Shown here: piece by piece, positions 46,511 through 55,269 of the stretch | Layout of the letters: every line of letters begins with the position of its first letter | How positions within the stretch are numbered: the stretch's first letter is position 1 | DNA from: Colwellia sp. PAMC 20917 | GTDB taxonomy: Bacteria > Pseudomonadota > Gammaproteobacteria > Enterobacterales > Alteromonadaceae | Assembly: GCF_001767295.1 (NCBI RefSeq) | Contig: NZ_CP014944.1 | Coordinates: 2,170,001-2,234,000, forward strand | Length of the DNA: 64,000 nucleotides | Direction of reading: 5' to 3' | The notes under the pieces: generated by a model | Databases searched by the model: none | Seen by the model: only the letters and a program-made list of their open reading frames with translations | Told to the model about the DNA's origin: nothing | Translations under genes and position numbers: made by a program

Positions 46511-48235
46511 CTAAAAAGGGAAGAAATATAAAATACTACAAATCGCAGTAGTGCAATATATAACGCTAATGGGCACACCTATTTTTATAAAATCTATCAA
46601 CTGGTATTGCCCGGCACTAAAGACCATTAAATTGGTTTGATACCCGTATGGACTAATAAAACTAGCGCTGGCACCAAAGGCTACTGCCATAATAAAGGGA
46701 GTAATATTTGCGCCATAGTTCAACGCTATACTATAAGCTATTGGGAATATTAGCGCGGCTGCGGCATTATTAGTGACCAACTCGGTTAATAATACCGTTA
46801 ATAAAAATATAATAATCAAGGCGACGGTTGGCGTAATATTGCCCGACAAAGAAGTAATCGTTTCAAGAGACGTTAGTAATCCACTATTTATTAATGCACT
46901 GGCAAGCATTAGCGCCGTAGAAATAATCAGCCAAATTTGTATTGGAAAACGTCTAATCACTTCATCTTTAGACAAGCAATTCGACAATAAGAAAAAAGAA
47001 AATAGCACTAACATTCCTTTGAATAAAGAAATAATCCCTAGTGCACTTAATGCTACGGTTAAGAAAAAACTTATAATAACAAAAGGTTCTTTTTTACCGG
47101 TAAGTTTTGATTCTGGCTCAACGCCATTGACAACAATAAAGTTTTTATCAACATTATTTCTGGCTTTAAAATCTTGGCCCGTTGCTAACACTAAGTAATC
47201 ACCCGGACGAATGCTAACATCGCCAAGCTTACCTGTAACGGCTTGCCCGTCTCTTTTCATTGCTACCACAGCAGCGTCAAACTTAGCTCTAAAGCCAACG
47301 CCTTTTAATGTTTTATTAATGAGTACACTTTCAGAACGAACAAAGACTTCCGTTAAGTTGTCATCAGACAAGCCTTGTTTGTGTGCAAAAACAGTTAAAC
47401 CATCAAACTGCTTAAGTTGGTTTACTTTAGTAACGTCACCATTAAAAATAAGCTTATCGTTGGCACTAATAACTTGGTCGGGAGAAACAGGGGTAATCGT
47501 TTGCCCCGCACGAATTATTTCAATCAAAAATAAAGAGTCTAAATGTCTTAAAGCGTTTTCTTCTACGGTTTTGCCAATCAATGCCGAGTTAAGTTCTACT
47601 TTAGCATCTAATAAATATGAACTTTCTAGCGTTGAATTAATATCTGTCTCAGGTAAATATTTAGATAAAAACCACAGCGCACAGCCACAAGTAATAACGA
47701 TAAAAACACCTACCGGGAAAAAATCAAAAAAGCCTAAGGCAGGTAGGTCAGCATTTAAGACTAAACTGTTAACAATTAAGTTAGTAGACGTGCCAATTAA
47801 GGTTAGCGTACCGCCAAAAATAGCCGCATAGGACAAGGGTAATAATAATCGACTGGCAGAATGATAAGGGTTGTTGCGAATCGGCGCCAGCATGGTAGAG
47901 ACAACGGCGGTATTATTTAACAAGGCTGAAGAAACAACCGTTAAACTAAAAAGCCTGATCCAGGTTTTGCCATAACTTGAGAATAAAACTTTGCTGGCGA
48001 GTATACGCAGTAAGCGGGTTTTTTCTAACGCTAAAGAACACAATATCAACAAAATAAGCGTTATTAAGCCTTTATTAGACATACTGGCTAACACAGCTTC
48101 ATTTGAAACTTGTCCGCTAATAATAAGGGCAATAAAAGTAAAGCCAAAAACCTTTCCAGGCTGCTTTTGAAACTTTAATAAACCTATAATTGTACTAATA
48201 AAGATTAATAGTACGAACGCTGCATCTATATTCAA
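46511..48235 (-). CDS. SLC13/DASS-family permease with RCK_C domains, probable sulfate transporter
   Basis: A 574-residue membrane protein: about six N-terminal helices, two cytoplasmic TrkA-C (RCK_C) domains (about 205-285 and 300-375), then about six more helices. The motifs LNNTAVVSTMLAPI, LIGTSTNLIVNSLV, TNNAAAALIFPIA and SFISPYGYQTNLMV are the paired SNT-like repeats of sodium-coupled DASS transporters. Members of this type within cys loci are thought to import sulfate. The position between cysN and cysC supports that. It starts 153 bases from the cysN stop. Confidence 0.85.
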   Translation of the reverse strand: MNIDAAFVLLIFISTIIGLLKFQKQPGKVFGFTFIALIISGQVSNEAVLASMSNKGLITLILLILCSLALEKTRLLRILASKVLFSSYGKTWIRLFSLTVVSSALLNNTAVVSTMLAPIRNNPYHSASRLLLPLSYAAIFGGTLTLIGTSTNLIVNSLVLNADLPALGFFDFFPVGVFIVITCGCALWFLSKYLPETDINSTLESSYLLDAKVELNSALIGKTVEENALRHLDSLFLIEIIRAGQTITPVSPDQVISANDKLIFNGDVTKVNQLKQFDGLTVFAHKQGLSDDNLTEVFVRSESVLINKTLKGVGFRAKFDAAVVAMKRDGQAVTGKLGDVSIRPGDYLVLATGQDFKARNNVDKNFIVVNGVEPESKLTGKKEPFVIISFFLTVALSALGIISLFKGMLVLFSFFLLSNCLSKDEVIRRFPIQIWLIISTALMLASALINSGLLTSLETITSLSGNITPTVALIIIFLLTVLLTELVTNNAAAALIFPIAYSIALNYGANITPFIMAVAFGASASFISPYGYQTNLMVFSAGQYQLIDFIKIGVPISVIYCTTAICSILYFFPF

Positions 48236-48388
48236 ATATATAAACCCTGTTAACTTTTAACAGCTAATCTTAAGAAAAAATTAGAGACAAATAATAACTA
48301 AGAGCAAAGCGGCTGAGTAAAAAACTGAGATATTGCTAGCTGTTTTTTACACGACCTCATTGCCCTTAGTTTACATCTTTTAGCCTCG

Positions 48389-49801
48389 TTACTTTTTAGC
48401 TAAATTTTTAGCTCCCCAATGAGGAAAGTGCTTACAAACAAACGCATTAAGTTCAAGTTCGTAATCACTGTACTTTTTAGGCTGTCCTTTTTCCAATTGT
48501 GTTAGTTGTGAAGCTATCATGCCAGCGCCAACTGTTGCATTGGTCAAACGGTCAATAATAATAAAAGCACCTGTTTGACGGTTCTCTTGATAAGCATCAA
48601 ACTGCACAGGTTCGTTTAACGTAAAGTTACAACGCCCTATTTCATTCAAGGCTAAATGCTGTACGTCTTGTTTTTCCATGGTATTAACATTGACGCTATA
48701 CTCTATTTTATCAACAGAGCCAAACGTCGCATGAGTGCCCACTTTAATAATGTATTCACGGTCTATTTGTAGTGACGCTTCATCCATCCATACAACATCT
48801 GCACTAAAGGTATTAGAAGAAGCGGGTTGCTCATGCGGTCGCACGATCATATCACCACGACTAACATCTATCTCATCTTCAAGCGTCAGCGTTACAGCCA
48901 TATCGGCATAAGCCGTTTCAAGTTCGCCATCAAAAGTTACTATCGACTTAATTTTACTTTGCTTACCTGAGGGTAGTGCAACAATAGTATCACCAACGCG
49001 AATTTCACCTGAAGCGATCGTACCGGCAAATCCTCTAAAGTCTAAATTAGGACGATTAACGTATTGAACAGGAAAACGAAAAGCACTATTTTTTTCACCG
49101 CTAATTTGTACGGTATTCAATAGCTTAAGTAAAGGTGAACCCGGGTACCAAGGCATATGCTCACTTTCGTTGACTACGTTATCGCCGCGTAAAGCTGAAA
49201 TAGGCACAAAACGAACATCTTCAATGTTTAATGATTTAGCAAATTCACGGTAATCACTTTTAATTTTTTGGTATGTCTTTTGGTCATAATCTACTGCATC
49301 CATTTTATTAATAGCAATAACCACATGCTTAATACCTAATAATGAACAGATATATGAATGACGTCGCGTTTGTACTTGCACGCCATGACGCGCATCAATT
49401 AATATAATGGCTAAGTCACATGTAGAAGCGCCCGTTGCCATGTTACGTGTGTACTGCTCATGGCCTGGAGTATCGGCAATAATAAATTTACGTTGCTCGG
49501 TAGCAAAGTAACGATAAGCAACATCTATCGTAATACCCTGTTCGCGTTCAGACTGTAAACCGTCAACGAGTAACGCTAAATCAAAATCACCATCTGTGGT
49601 ATTAAACTTTTTAGAATCTTTTTCAATAGCAGCCATCTGATCTTCAAAAATCATTTTGCTATCAAAAAGTAAGCGGCCTATTAATGTCGACTTTCCGTCA
49701 TCGACACTGCCACAGGTGATAAAACGCAGCATATCTTTGTTTTCATGCTGTTTTAAGTAGCCTTCAATATCTGTTGCCAATAATGTTTGTTCAGTGTTCA
49801 T
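48389..49801 (-). CDS. cysN: sulfate adenylyltransferase subunit 1 CysN (GTPase)
   Basis: A 470-residue GTPase that drives APS synthesis from sulfate and ATP with CysD. G1 is GSVDDGKST (31-39), G3 is DTPGHEQY and G4 is NKMD, and beta-barrel domains follow. It lacks a fused CysC domain, which matches the separate cysC gene at 45828. The start ATG overlaps the cysD stop as TAATG, so the two subunits are translationally coupled. Confidence 0.96.
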   Translation of the reverse strand: MNTEQTLLATDIEGYLKQHENKDMLRFITCGSVDDGKSTLIGRLLFDSKMIFEDQMAAIEKDSKKFNTTDGDFDLALLVDGLQSEREQGITIDVAYRYFATEQRKFIIADTPGHEQYTRNMATGASTCDLAIILIDARHGVQVQTRRHSYICSLLGIKHVVIAINKMDAVDYDQKTYQKIKSDYREFAKSLNIEDVRFVPISALRGDNVVNESEHMPWYPGSPLLKLLNTVQISGEKNSAFRFPVQYVNRPNLDFRGFAGTIASGEIRVGDTIVALPSGKQSKIKSIVTFDGELETAYADMAVTLTLEDEIDVSRGDMIVRPHEQPASSNTFSADVVWMDEASLQIDREYIIKVGTHATFGSVDKIEYSVNVNTMEKQDVQHLALNEIGRCNFTLNEPVQFDAYQENRQTGAFIIIDRLTNATVGAGMIASQLTQLEKGQPKKYSDYELELNAFVCKHFPHWGAKNLAKK

Positions 49802-50709
49802 TAAAAGTACCCTTCCATTTTTTTCTTTTCCATTGAACCGGCTGAATCATTATCAATGACTCGACCTTGGCGCTCAGAAGTGGTTGTTAAAAGCATTTCT
49901 TGAATAATTTCAGGCAATGTGGTTGCAGTCGATTCAATAGCGCCGGTAAGTGGGTAACAACCTAGCGTTCTAAAACGTACTGATTTCATTTCAGGTACTT
50001 CGCCCTCGTTCAGAGGCATGCGTTCATCATCTACCATAATTAACGAGCCATCACGTTTAACGACAGGTCTTTTGGCTGCAAAATAAAGTGGAACCATTTC
50101 AATATCTTCTTGATAAATATACTGCCAAATATCAAGCTCGGTCCAATTAGATAATGGGAACACACGAATACTTTCGCCTTGATCAACTTTAGAGTTATAG
50201 ATATTCCAAAGCTCTGGACGTTGGTTTTTCGGATCCCAACGATGATTTTTATCACGAAATGAGTAAACACGTTCTTTAGCACGAGACTTTTCTTCATCAC
50301 GACGAGCCCCACCAAAAGCGGCGTCAAAACCATGCATGTCTAATGCTTGTTTTAAACCTTGTGTTTTCATGATGTCGGTATGTTTTGCACTACCATGAGT
50401 AAACGGACCTACACCCATAGCAAGCCCTTCAGGATTTTTATGGACAATTAAATCGAAGTCATACTTTTCTGCTAGATTATTACGAAATTCAATCATTTCT
50501 TTGAATTTCCAATCAGTATCAACATGCATTAATGGGAAGGGAATTTTACCCGGATAAAAAGCTTTACGCGCTAAATGCAAAAGAACAGAAGAATCTTTCC
50601 CTATTGAATACAACATAACAGGATTATCAAATTCAGCAGCAACTTCACGCATTATTTGAATTGATTCAGCTTCCAGTGCTTTTAAATGTGTTAATTTATT
50701 CTTATTCAT
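49801..50709 (-). CDS. cysD: sulfate adenylyltransferase subunit 2 CysD
   Basis: A 302-residue PAPS-reductase-like ATP pyrophosphatase. The modified PP-loop is [13 protein letters not shown] (from residue 34). Other conserved blocks are [31 protein letters not shown] and [15 protein letters not shown], and it ends KKKMEGYF as CysD proteins do. It forms the heterodimer with CysN and heads the sulfate activation cluster. The promoter should be in the upstream gap. Confidence 0.96.
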   Translation of the reverse strand: MNKNKLTHLKALEAESIQIMREVAAEFDNPVMLYSIGKDSSVLLHLARKAFYPGKIPFPLMHVDTDWKFKEMIEFRNNLAEKYDFDLIVHKNPEGLAMGVGPFTHGSAKHTDIMKTQGLKQALDMHGFDAAFGGARRDEEKSRAKERVYSFRDKNHRWDPKNQRPELWNIYNSKVDQGESIRVFPLSNWTELDIWQYIYQEDIEMVPLYFAAKRPVVKRDGSLIMVDDERMPLNEGEVPEMKSVRFRTLGCYPLTGAIESTATTLPEIIQEMLLTTTSERQGRVIDNDSAGSMEKKKMEGYF

Positions 50710-51091
50710 ATATGCCCTATTTTACATTTTTTATGTCAAAATCTTACAAAAAATTATATCAAACCAAAACGATATAGCGAAATAACTAAATAACTTAGGT
50801 TATAACTAGCTTGCAATAAACTAACTATAGATAAACTAAAGCTAACTTAGACAATTAAATTAAAACGACTAAACAAGAGTGAAAGCACGACTATTACAAA
50901 CGCTATGCTAGTATTATTAAATATAGCTACCTTGCAATGATTATGGCGGTGACGGAGTTATTCTGCAATTAAATATTTAGCTGATTATTCTGATCTATTT
51001 TTCTATATTTAGCATTATTATTGAGCATTTCTGGCAAAAAAAAACCGATAGATAAATCTATCGGTTTTTATTCAGATAACAGTTACTGGGA
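50710..51091. other. gap upstream of cysD
   Basis: Apart from the terminator hairpin at 51044-51065, these 382 AT-rich bases hold no gene I can support. They must carry the cysD promoter. I could not pick out a CysB site by eye. Confidence 0.4.
51044..51065 (-). terminator. rho-independent terminator after the lipoprotein gene
   Basis: ACCGATAGAT and ATCTATCGGT form a 10-base-pair stem with a two-base loop, flanked by A and T runs on both sides. On the minus strand it lies 27 bases after the stop of the lipoprotein gene and is followed by a T run. Confidence 0.88.
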
Positions 51092-52147
51092 TTAGTTACC
51101 GCCAGTACCACCTGTACCGCCAGTACCACCTGTACCACCAGTAATGTCGTCATCTAGATCAACAGAAGCTGCGATATCATCAGGATTGATTACGTCAGGA
51201 ATATTTACAATACCCACAGCATTACCTGTATCGCCTGCAATAACTGATGCTAAATCTTTAATTGCTTGCGAAATTTTAGCTTGAACAGCATTAATTCTTG
51301 CCATTGCCGCTACTGAGTCAGCATCTAATGCTGCACCAGGGTTTTTAATAATCGCTTTAGTAACTAGTTTAACAGCAGCGATATAAGTTTTAATTGCATC
51401 AGCAAGAGTTTCATCTGTGCCTGGCTCTAAACCTGAAAGCGAACCGTTAATAAGCGTTAATGTTGCTGCTATCATATCATCTGTTGATACATTTGCAGAT
51501 ACAGAAGCATCAACAATTACAACGTCAAAAATGTTAGTTTCAGATAAATCTAAACCTAAAACAGCACCAATCACTCGAGAAGCATCTACTTGAAACGCTT
51601 CATAAATTTCTGGGTCAGAAAGGTCGATATCTGCATCGTCTTCAATTACCGCTAAAATAGTTTCAGTTGCAAGTGTTGTTAATGCATTAACTTCAGCAGA
51701 GATGATTGTACCGCTACCGTCAGAATTACTCATTGTTGAAAGTTCTAAGCCCACTAATTGTGATGCAGGAACAACGCCACCTCTAACTACGTCACCACAA
51801 ACTATAGCATCACAAATCATTGTAGTATCTTCGTCAGCACTTACGCGTACGAAAAAAGTACCTGTGATTGCTTCACCAGAAGCATCAGTTAATGAAAGTG
51901 TGTAATCACCTTTTTCATCTGTTTGAGTGTTAGCTAGAGCAGTTTCTATATCTGAGCTATCAAAAACTTCAACTAAAGCGTTAGCCATTACACCTTTGAT
52001 ACTAGAACCTGATACATCTAATGTAGAAGGCGTTGGTGGCGGTGGCGGCGCTTGGTTTGGCGCAAGAACAGTACCATCATCTTGGTAACATGCCGATAAA
52101 GTCAAAGAAATTGCCGCAGCAACTGTTGTAAGCATAATTTTATTCAT
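51092..52147 (-). CDS. lipoprotein of unknown function with glycine-threonine repeat tail
   Basis: I start at the ATG at 52147 (MNKIMLTTVAA), with GGGA 7 bases upstream, giving 351 residues; the frame is open for 12 codons more. The lipobox is LSAC (Cys20). A proline run (APPPPPTP) follows, then a region resembling a carboxypeptidase-regulatory-like beta-sandwich (SSIKGVMANALVEVFD, DEKGDYTLSL), then an acidic helical part. The C-terminus is GGTGGTGGTGGTGG-type, encoded by 9-base repeats. I do not recognise a family. The acidic composition suits a marine surface lipoprotein. It has its own terminator and appears monocistronic. Confidence 0.78.
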   Translation of the reverse strand: MNKIMLTTVAAAISLTLSACYQDDGTVLAPNQAPPPPPTPSTLDVSGSSIKGVMANALVEVFDSSDIETALANTQTDEKGDYTLSLTDASGEAITGTFFVRVSADEDTTMICDAIVCGDVVRGGVVPASQLVGLELSTMSNSDGSGTIISAEVNALTTLATETILAVIEDDADIDLSDPEIYEAFQVDASRVIGAVLGLDLSETNIFDVVIVDASVSANVSTDDMIAATLTLINGSLSGLEPGTDETLADAIKTYIAAVKLVTKAIIKNPGAALDADSVAAMARINAVQAKISQAIKDLASVIAGDTGNAVGIVNIPDVINPDDIAASVDLDDDITGGTGGTGGTGGTGGN

Positions 52148-52502
52148 TGTTAATCCCTGATTTGAAAGTAAAAAACCTAACATTCCTTGTTATATAGATA
52201 AACAATAGAATGATCTTTGTAGCAAATATTAGCATCGACATCACACCTGATCAACAAAAAAGAATAACAATAAAATAAATATTTAACGGCTAATTTTAAT
52301 TATTAAAATCTTAAGCCTTCATTTTATTTTATTGCATTTTTATTACGGTGCCAGATGTTCGATAACTTAAATAAATCACCGTGATACAAAAGTAACTTCG
52401 CGATATAAACTACTAATAGTCAGTAATTAAATTCAATCTAGCTACTTTATAAGCAGTAGCTATTACTGAGTAAATTACTGAGGATAATAAAGATAGTACA
52501 GA
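52148..52502. other. gap between the kinase and lipoprotein genes
   Basis: These 355 AT-rich bases hold the promoter of the lipoprotein gene and the 3' trailer of the thiamine operon. I see no open reading frame, repeat or clear terminator. Confidence 0.4.
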
Positions 52503-53441
52503 TTAAAATAATAATGTTATTTTTTCTGTTAACAAGCCTAATTGGTCAAAAAGTACAAGCTGCTGGTGTGCCTTAGCCATTAATTTTTGCGCTTGTTTGT
52601 GTTGATAGCCAGCCTCGAAGTACCACAAGCCATTAATGAGATAACAACAAGCGAGATATGCACGCACTTTTTCTTCATCAATCGTCGCATTAGTAAATTG
52701 CTGATAGTCTTGTATTAGAGCATCTATATCGTTAACACTGAATTCGTTAATCGCGATAAACATGGCGAGATCATATTCGGCTTCAGCTAAACAACTGCAT
52801 TCGAAATCGACTAACCAAGCATGCTTTTGCGGACTTTCATTATTAAACAGTGCGCTTACACGAATGTTTTCATAATTAACATCACCATGACAAAGTACTA
52901 AGTGATTATGCTTGGCTTGCGGAGGTGTTATTTCGCTGATTATTTTCTGTAGCGCGATATACTGAGACTGCGAGAGTTTACTATTTGAGGCTTGGTGGTA
53001 AAGCAGCTCTTCAATGGCTAACACCGGATGATTTTCTGGCGGTGTTAGCTGATGAGTTTTTACCATTAAGTACATCGCCACCGTAACTTTGTTATTAGCT
53101 AAACTGTCAGTTTGTTGCTTATAAAAACCGCTTAATGAATCACCATTAATAAACTCGGTAACAAGCCATGATGCTGAATGATAAATGATAGCCGTTGCTA
53201 CACCTATTTTTGCTGCTAATAAGTGACTGGCAATCTCGGCTTTTGCTGTTTGTTGATGGCCAGCAAAGGACTTTACAAAAAAATTTTGCTCAATAGTATT
53301 TTTGTTAACCGTCACTTTAAAACATTGATGACTTTCACCCCCTGTTAATCGCTCAATTTTACAATCGCGATGAGTAAAACAAGGTAAGGCTTTAATCTCT
53401 TCACAGCTGCTGTTACTTTTTTGATTGATTAAAGCCACCAC
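52503..53441 (-). CDS. phosphotransferase (APH/choline kinase family), probable thiamine kinase
   Basis: A 312-residue kinase of the aminoglycoside/choline kinase fold. The catalytic loop is HGDVNYENI (residues 185-193) and the metal-binding DFE is at 212-214 in LVDFECSCLAEAEYDLA. A GTG start at 53441 follows the PnuC stop by 4 bases. E. coli thiamine kinase (ThiK) has the same fold, and the operon has a TPP riboswitch, so phosphorylation of thiamine after uptake is the likely role; this is inferred from context. The start could also be the next GTG. Confidence 0.78.
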   Translation of the reverse strand: MVALINQKSNSSCEEIKALPCFTHRDCKIERLTGGESHQCFKVTVNKNTIEQNFFVKSFAGHQQTAKAEIASHLLAAKIGVATAIIYHSASWLVTEFINGDSLSGFYKQQTDSLANNKVTVAMYLMVKTHQLTPPENHPVLAIEELLYHQASNSKLSQSQYIALQKIISEITPPQAKHNHLVLCHGDVNYENIRVSALFNNESPQKHAWLVDFECSCLAEAEYDLAMFIAINEFSVNDIDALIQDYQQFTNATIDEEKVRAYLACCYLINGLWYFEAGYQHKQAQKLMAKAHQQLVLFDQLGLLTEKITLLF

Positions 53442-53445
53442 TCAA

Positions 53446-54117
53446 CTACTCAGTCGCCGAGGCTATATTGCCTGCTGCTTGTTGATGACTCTTTTGATAT
53501 TTACTATACCAAATTGCATAACCGACCATAGCCATGACTACATATAAGCCAAATAACACAGCGGTAGGTTGTAAGCCTTTTTCTAAATAGAGATAAATGG
53601 AAACAAAATCGATGACTATCCAGTACAACCAATTCTCTAGGACCTTTTTGGTGACTAAATAGGTCGCAAACACCGCAAATACCGTAGTTGCAGAATCTAA
53701 ATAAGGGAAGTGTGTTGGCGTGTAATTGTCCATTAGCCAGCCAATAACCAAAGAGCAAACAGTTAGTAAGACCACTATTTTGATATGAAAGAGTAGCGAC
53801 CAGCTTTGAATAGCCAATGCTGCGCCTGTATGACTATTATTTGTTGCGTTATTTTGCGACAAAGAAACATGACGCCAGCAATACCAGCCAAAGATGGCCA
53901 TCGCTAAATAATAAACCTGCAATAAAGCGTCCATCCATAAATAAACATCATAAAAAATAACGCTATAAATAATGGTACTCACTAGCGCTGCTGGCCAACA
54001 CCAAATATTTTCTTTTGCCGCTAACACCACATAAAATAATGCTGAAATTACCGCTAATAATTCCCAGAGAGGCAAATGCGTAAAATAATTAACTGTTGCT
54101 AATAAAGATTCAACCAT
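53446..54117 (-). CDS. pnuT: PnuC-family transporter, probably for thiamine (PnuT)
   Basis: A 223-residue inner membrane protein with about seven helices and the PnuC-family tryptophan-rich segments (NIWCWPAALVSTIIYS, AIFGWYCWRH, ENWLYWIVIDFVSIYLY). PnuC proteins take up nicotinamide riboside, but members in TPP-riboswitch operons (PnuT) carry thiamine by facilitated diffusion, with phosphorylation trapping the substrate. The TPP riboswitch at 57496, a thiamine-binding protein upstream and a kinase downstream favour thiamine. Its ATG overlaps the upstream stop as TAATG. Confidence 0.85.
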   Translation of the reverse strand: MVESLLATVNYFTHLPLWELLAVISALFYVVLAAKENIWCWPAALVSTIIYSVIFYDVYLWMDALLQVYYLAMAIFGWYCWRHVSLSQNNATNNSHTGAALAIQSWSLLFHIKIVVLLTVCSLVIGWLMDNYTPTHFPYLDSATTVFAVFATYLVTKKVLENWLYWIVIDFVSIYLYLEKGLQPTAVLFGLYVVMAMVGYAIWYSKYQKSHQQAAGNIASATE

Positions 54118-54383
54118 TAGCTTTCAGCTTCGACTTCTGAGCGATCACCGCCAATAAACTTACACACGAAAACAGCAGCATTTAAGGTTTGATGGACATG
54201 CTTTATTTCTGCCATGACATGGTGGGTCGCTAAGTCATAGTCTCCAAAGACTTGTGTACTCATGCCATTAGTCACTACATTTAAGCCCGCAACATTGCGT
54301 AGACGCTTGATGAATGCCCAAATTTCAGTTTTAAACTTTTCTTCTGCTAGAGGGTACAAACTAATTTCTATAGATATTTTCAT
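54117..54383 (-). CDS. YkoF-like thiamine/HMP-binding domain protein
   Basis: An 88-residue protein starting at the ATG at 54383 (MKISIEISLYPLAEE), with AGGA 6 bases upstream; the longer frame to 54434 begins inside a repeat. The pattern ISIEISLYPL..E...FI..L......V..N.MSTQVFGDYD matches the single-domain YkoF/MTH1187-like fold that binds thiamine or its pyrimidine moiety. It overlaps the PnuC start as TAATG. Its place suggests a cytoplasmic thiamine-binding or carrier role; this is an inference. Confidence 0.72.
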   Translation of the reverse strand: MKISIEISLYPLAEEKFKTEIWAFIKRLRNVAGLNVVTNGMSTQVFGDYDLATHHVMAEIKHVHQTLNAAVFVCKFIGGDRSEVEAES

Positions 54384-54427
54384 AATATTTCCTAATGGTA
54401 TGCCACTTTTTCCAGTGAACAAAAAAA

Positions 54428-55200
54428 CCGTCATCCTGAACTTGTTTCAGGATCTCATTACTTTTAGCCACTAATACAGATACTGAAATAAATTCAGCAT
54501 GACGACGTTTTACTTCAGTATTACGGCATGCTACTTCAACATAACGGCAAGGCCGTTTTTAACAACGGCTCTGCCAAGCTAAAAATACCGTCATCCTGAA
54601 CTTGTTTCAGGATCTCATTACTTTAAGCCACGAATACAGATACTGAAATAAATTCAGCATGACGGCGTGTTACTTCATCATGACGACATGTTACTGCAAC
54701 ATGACGGCATGGCGGTTTTTAACAACTGCTCTGCCAAGCTAAAAACCCGTCATCCTGAACTTGTTTCAGGATCTCATTACTTTAAGCCACAAATACAGAT
54801 ACTGAAATAAATTCAGCATGACGGCATGTTAGTTCAACAAGACGACGTGTTACTTCAGTATTACGGCATGTTACTTCAGCATAACGGCAAGGCGGTTTTT
54901 AACAACGGCTCTGCCAAGCTAAAAACCCGTCATCCTGAACTTGTTTCAGGATCTCATTACTTTAAGCCACGAATACAGATACTGAAATAAATTCAGCATG
55001 ACGACATGTTATCTCAACATAACGACATGTTAGCTCAACAGGCCGGCATGTTACTTCAACATAACGGCATGGCGGTTTTTAACAACTGCTCTGCCAAGCT
55101 AAAAACCCGTCATCCTGAACACCCCCGTCATCCTGAACTTGTTTCAGGATCTCATTACTTTAAGCCACTAATACAGATACTGAAATAAATTCAGCATGAC
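54428..55200. repeat. array of palindromic repeats, five units of about 160-200 bases
   Basis: Units start near 54428, 54588, 54746, 54926 and 55124, the last preceded by a short partial copy at 55106. Each unit has hairpin CCTGAACTTGTTTCAGG, about 25 bases of spacer with CATTACTTTAAGCCAC, hairpin CTGAAATAAATTCAG bounded by ...CATGACG, then a run of ACTTCAACATAACGGC variants and AAGGCGGTTTTTAACA...CTCTGCCAAGCTAAAAA. No gene lies between 54384 and 55269. It separates the TonB receptor gene from the rest of the thiamine operon. Related to the array at 37530. Confidence 0.9.
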
Positions 55201-55269
55201 GGCGTGTTAGTTCAACAGGACGACATGTTCGTTCAGCATGATCGCTTGTTAACTTAAAAGCGCTTAACC

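Noticed and set aside
54428-55200. Regularly spaced repeats resembling a CRISPR array
   Set aside because: The units are 160-200 bases, the palindromic parts are internal hairpins, and the intervening sequence is itself repeated. There are no unique spacers and no cas genes.
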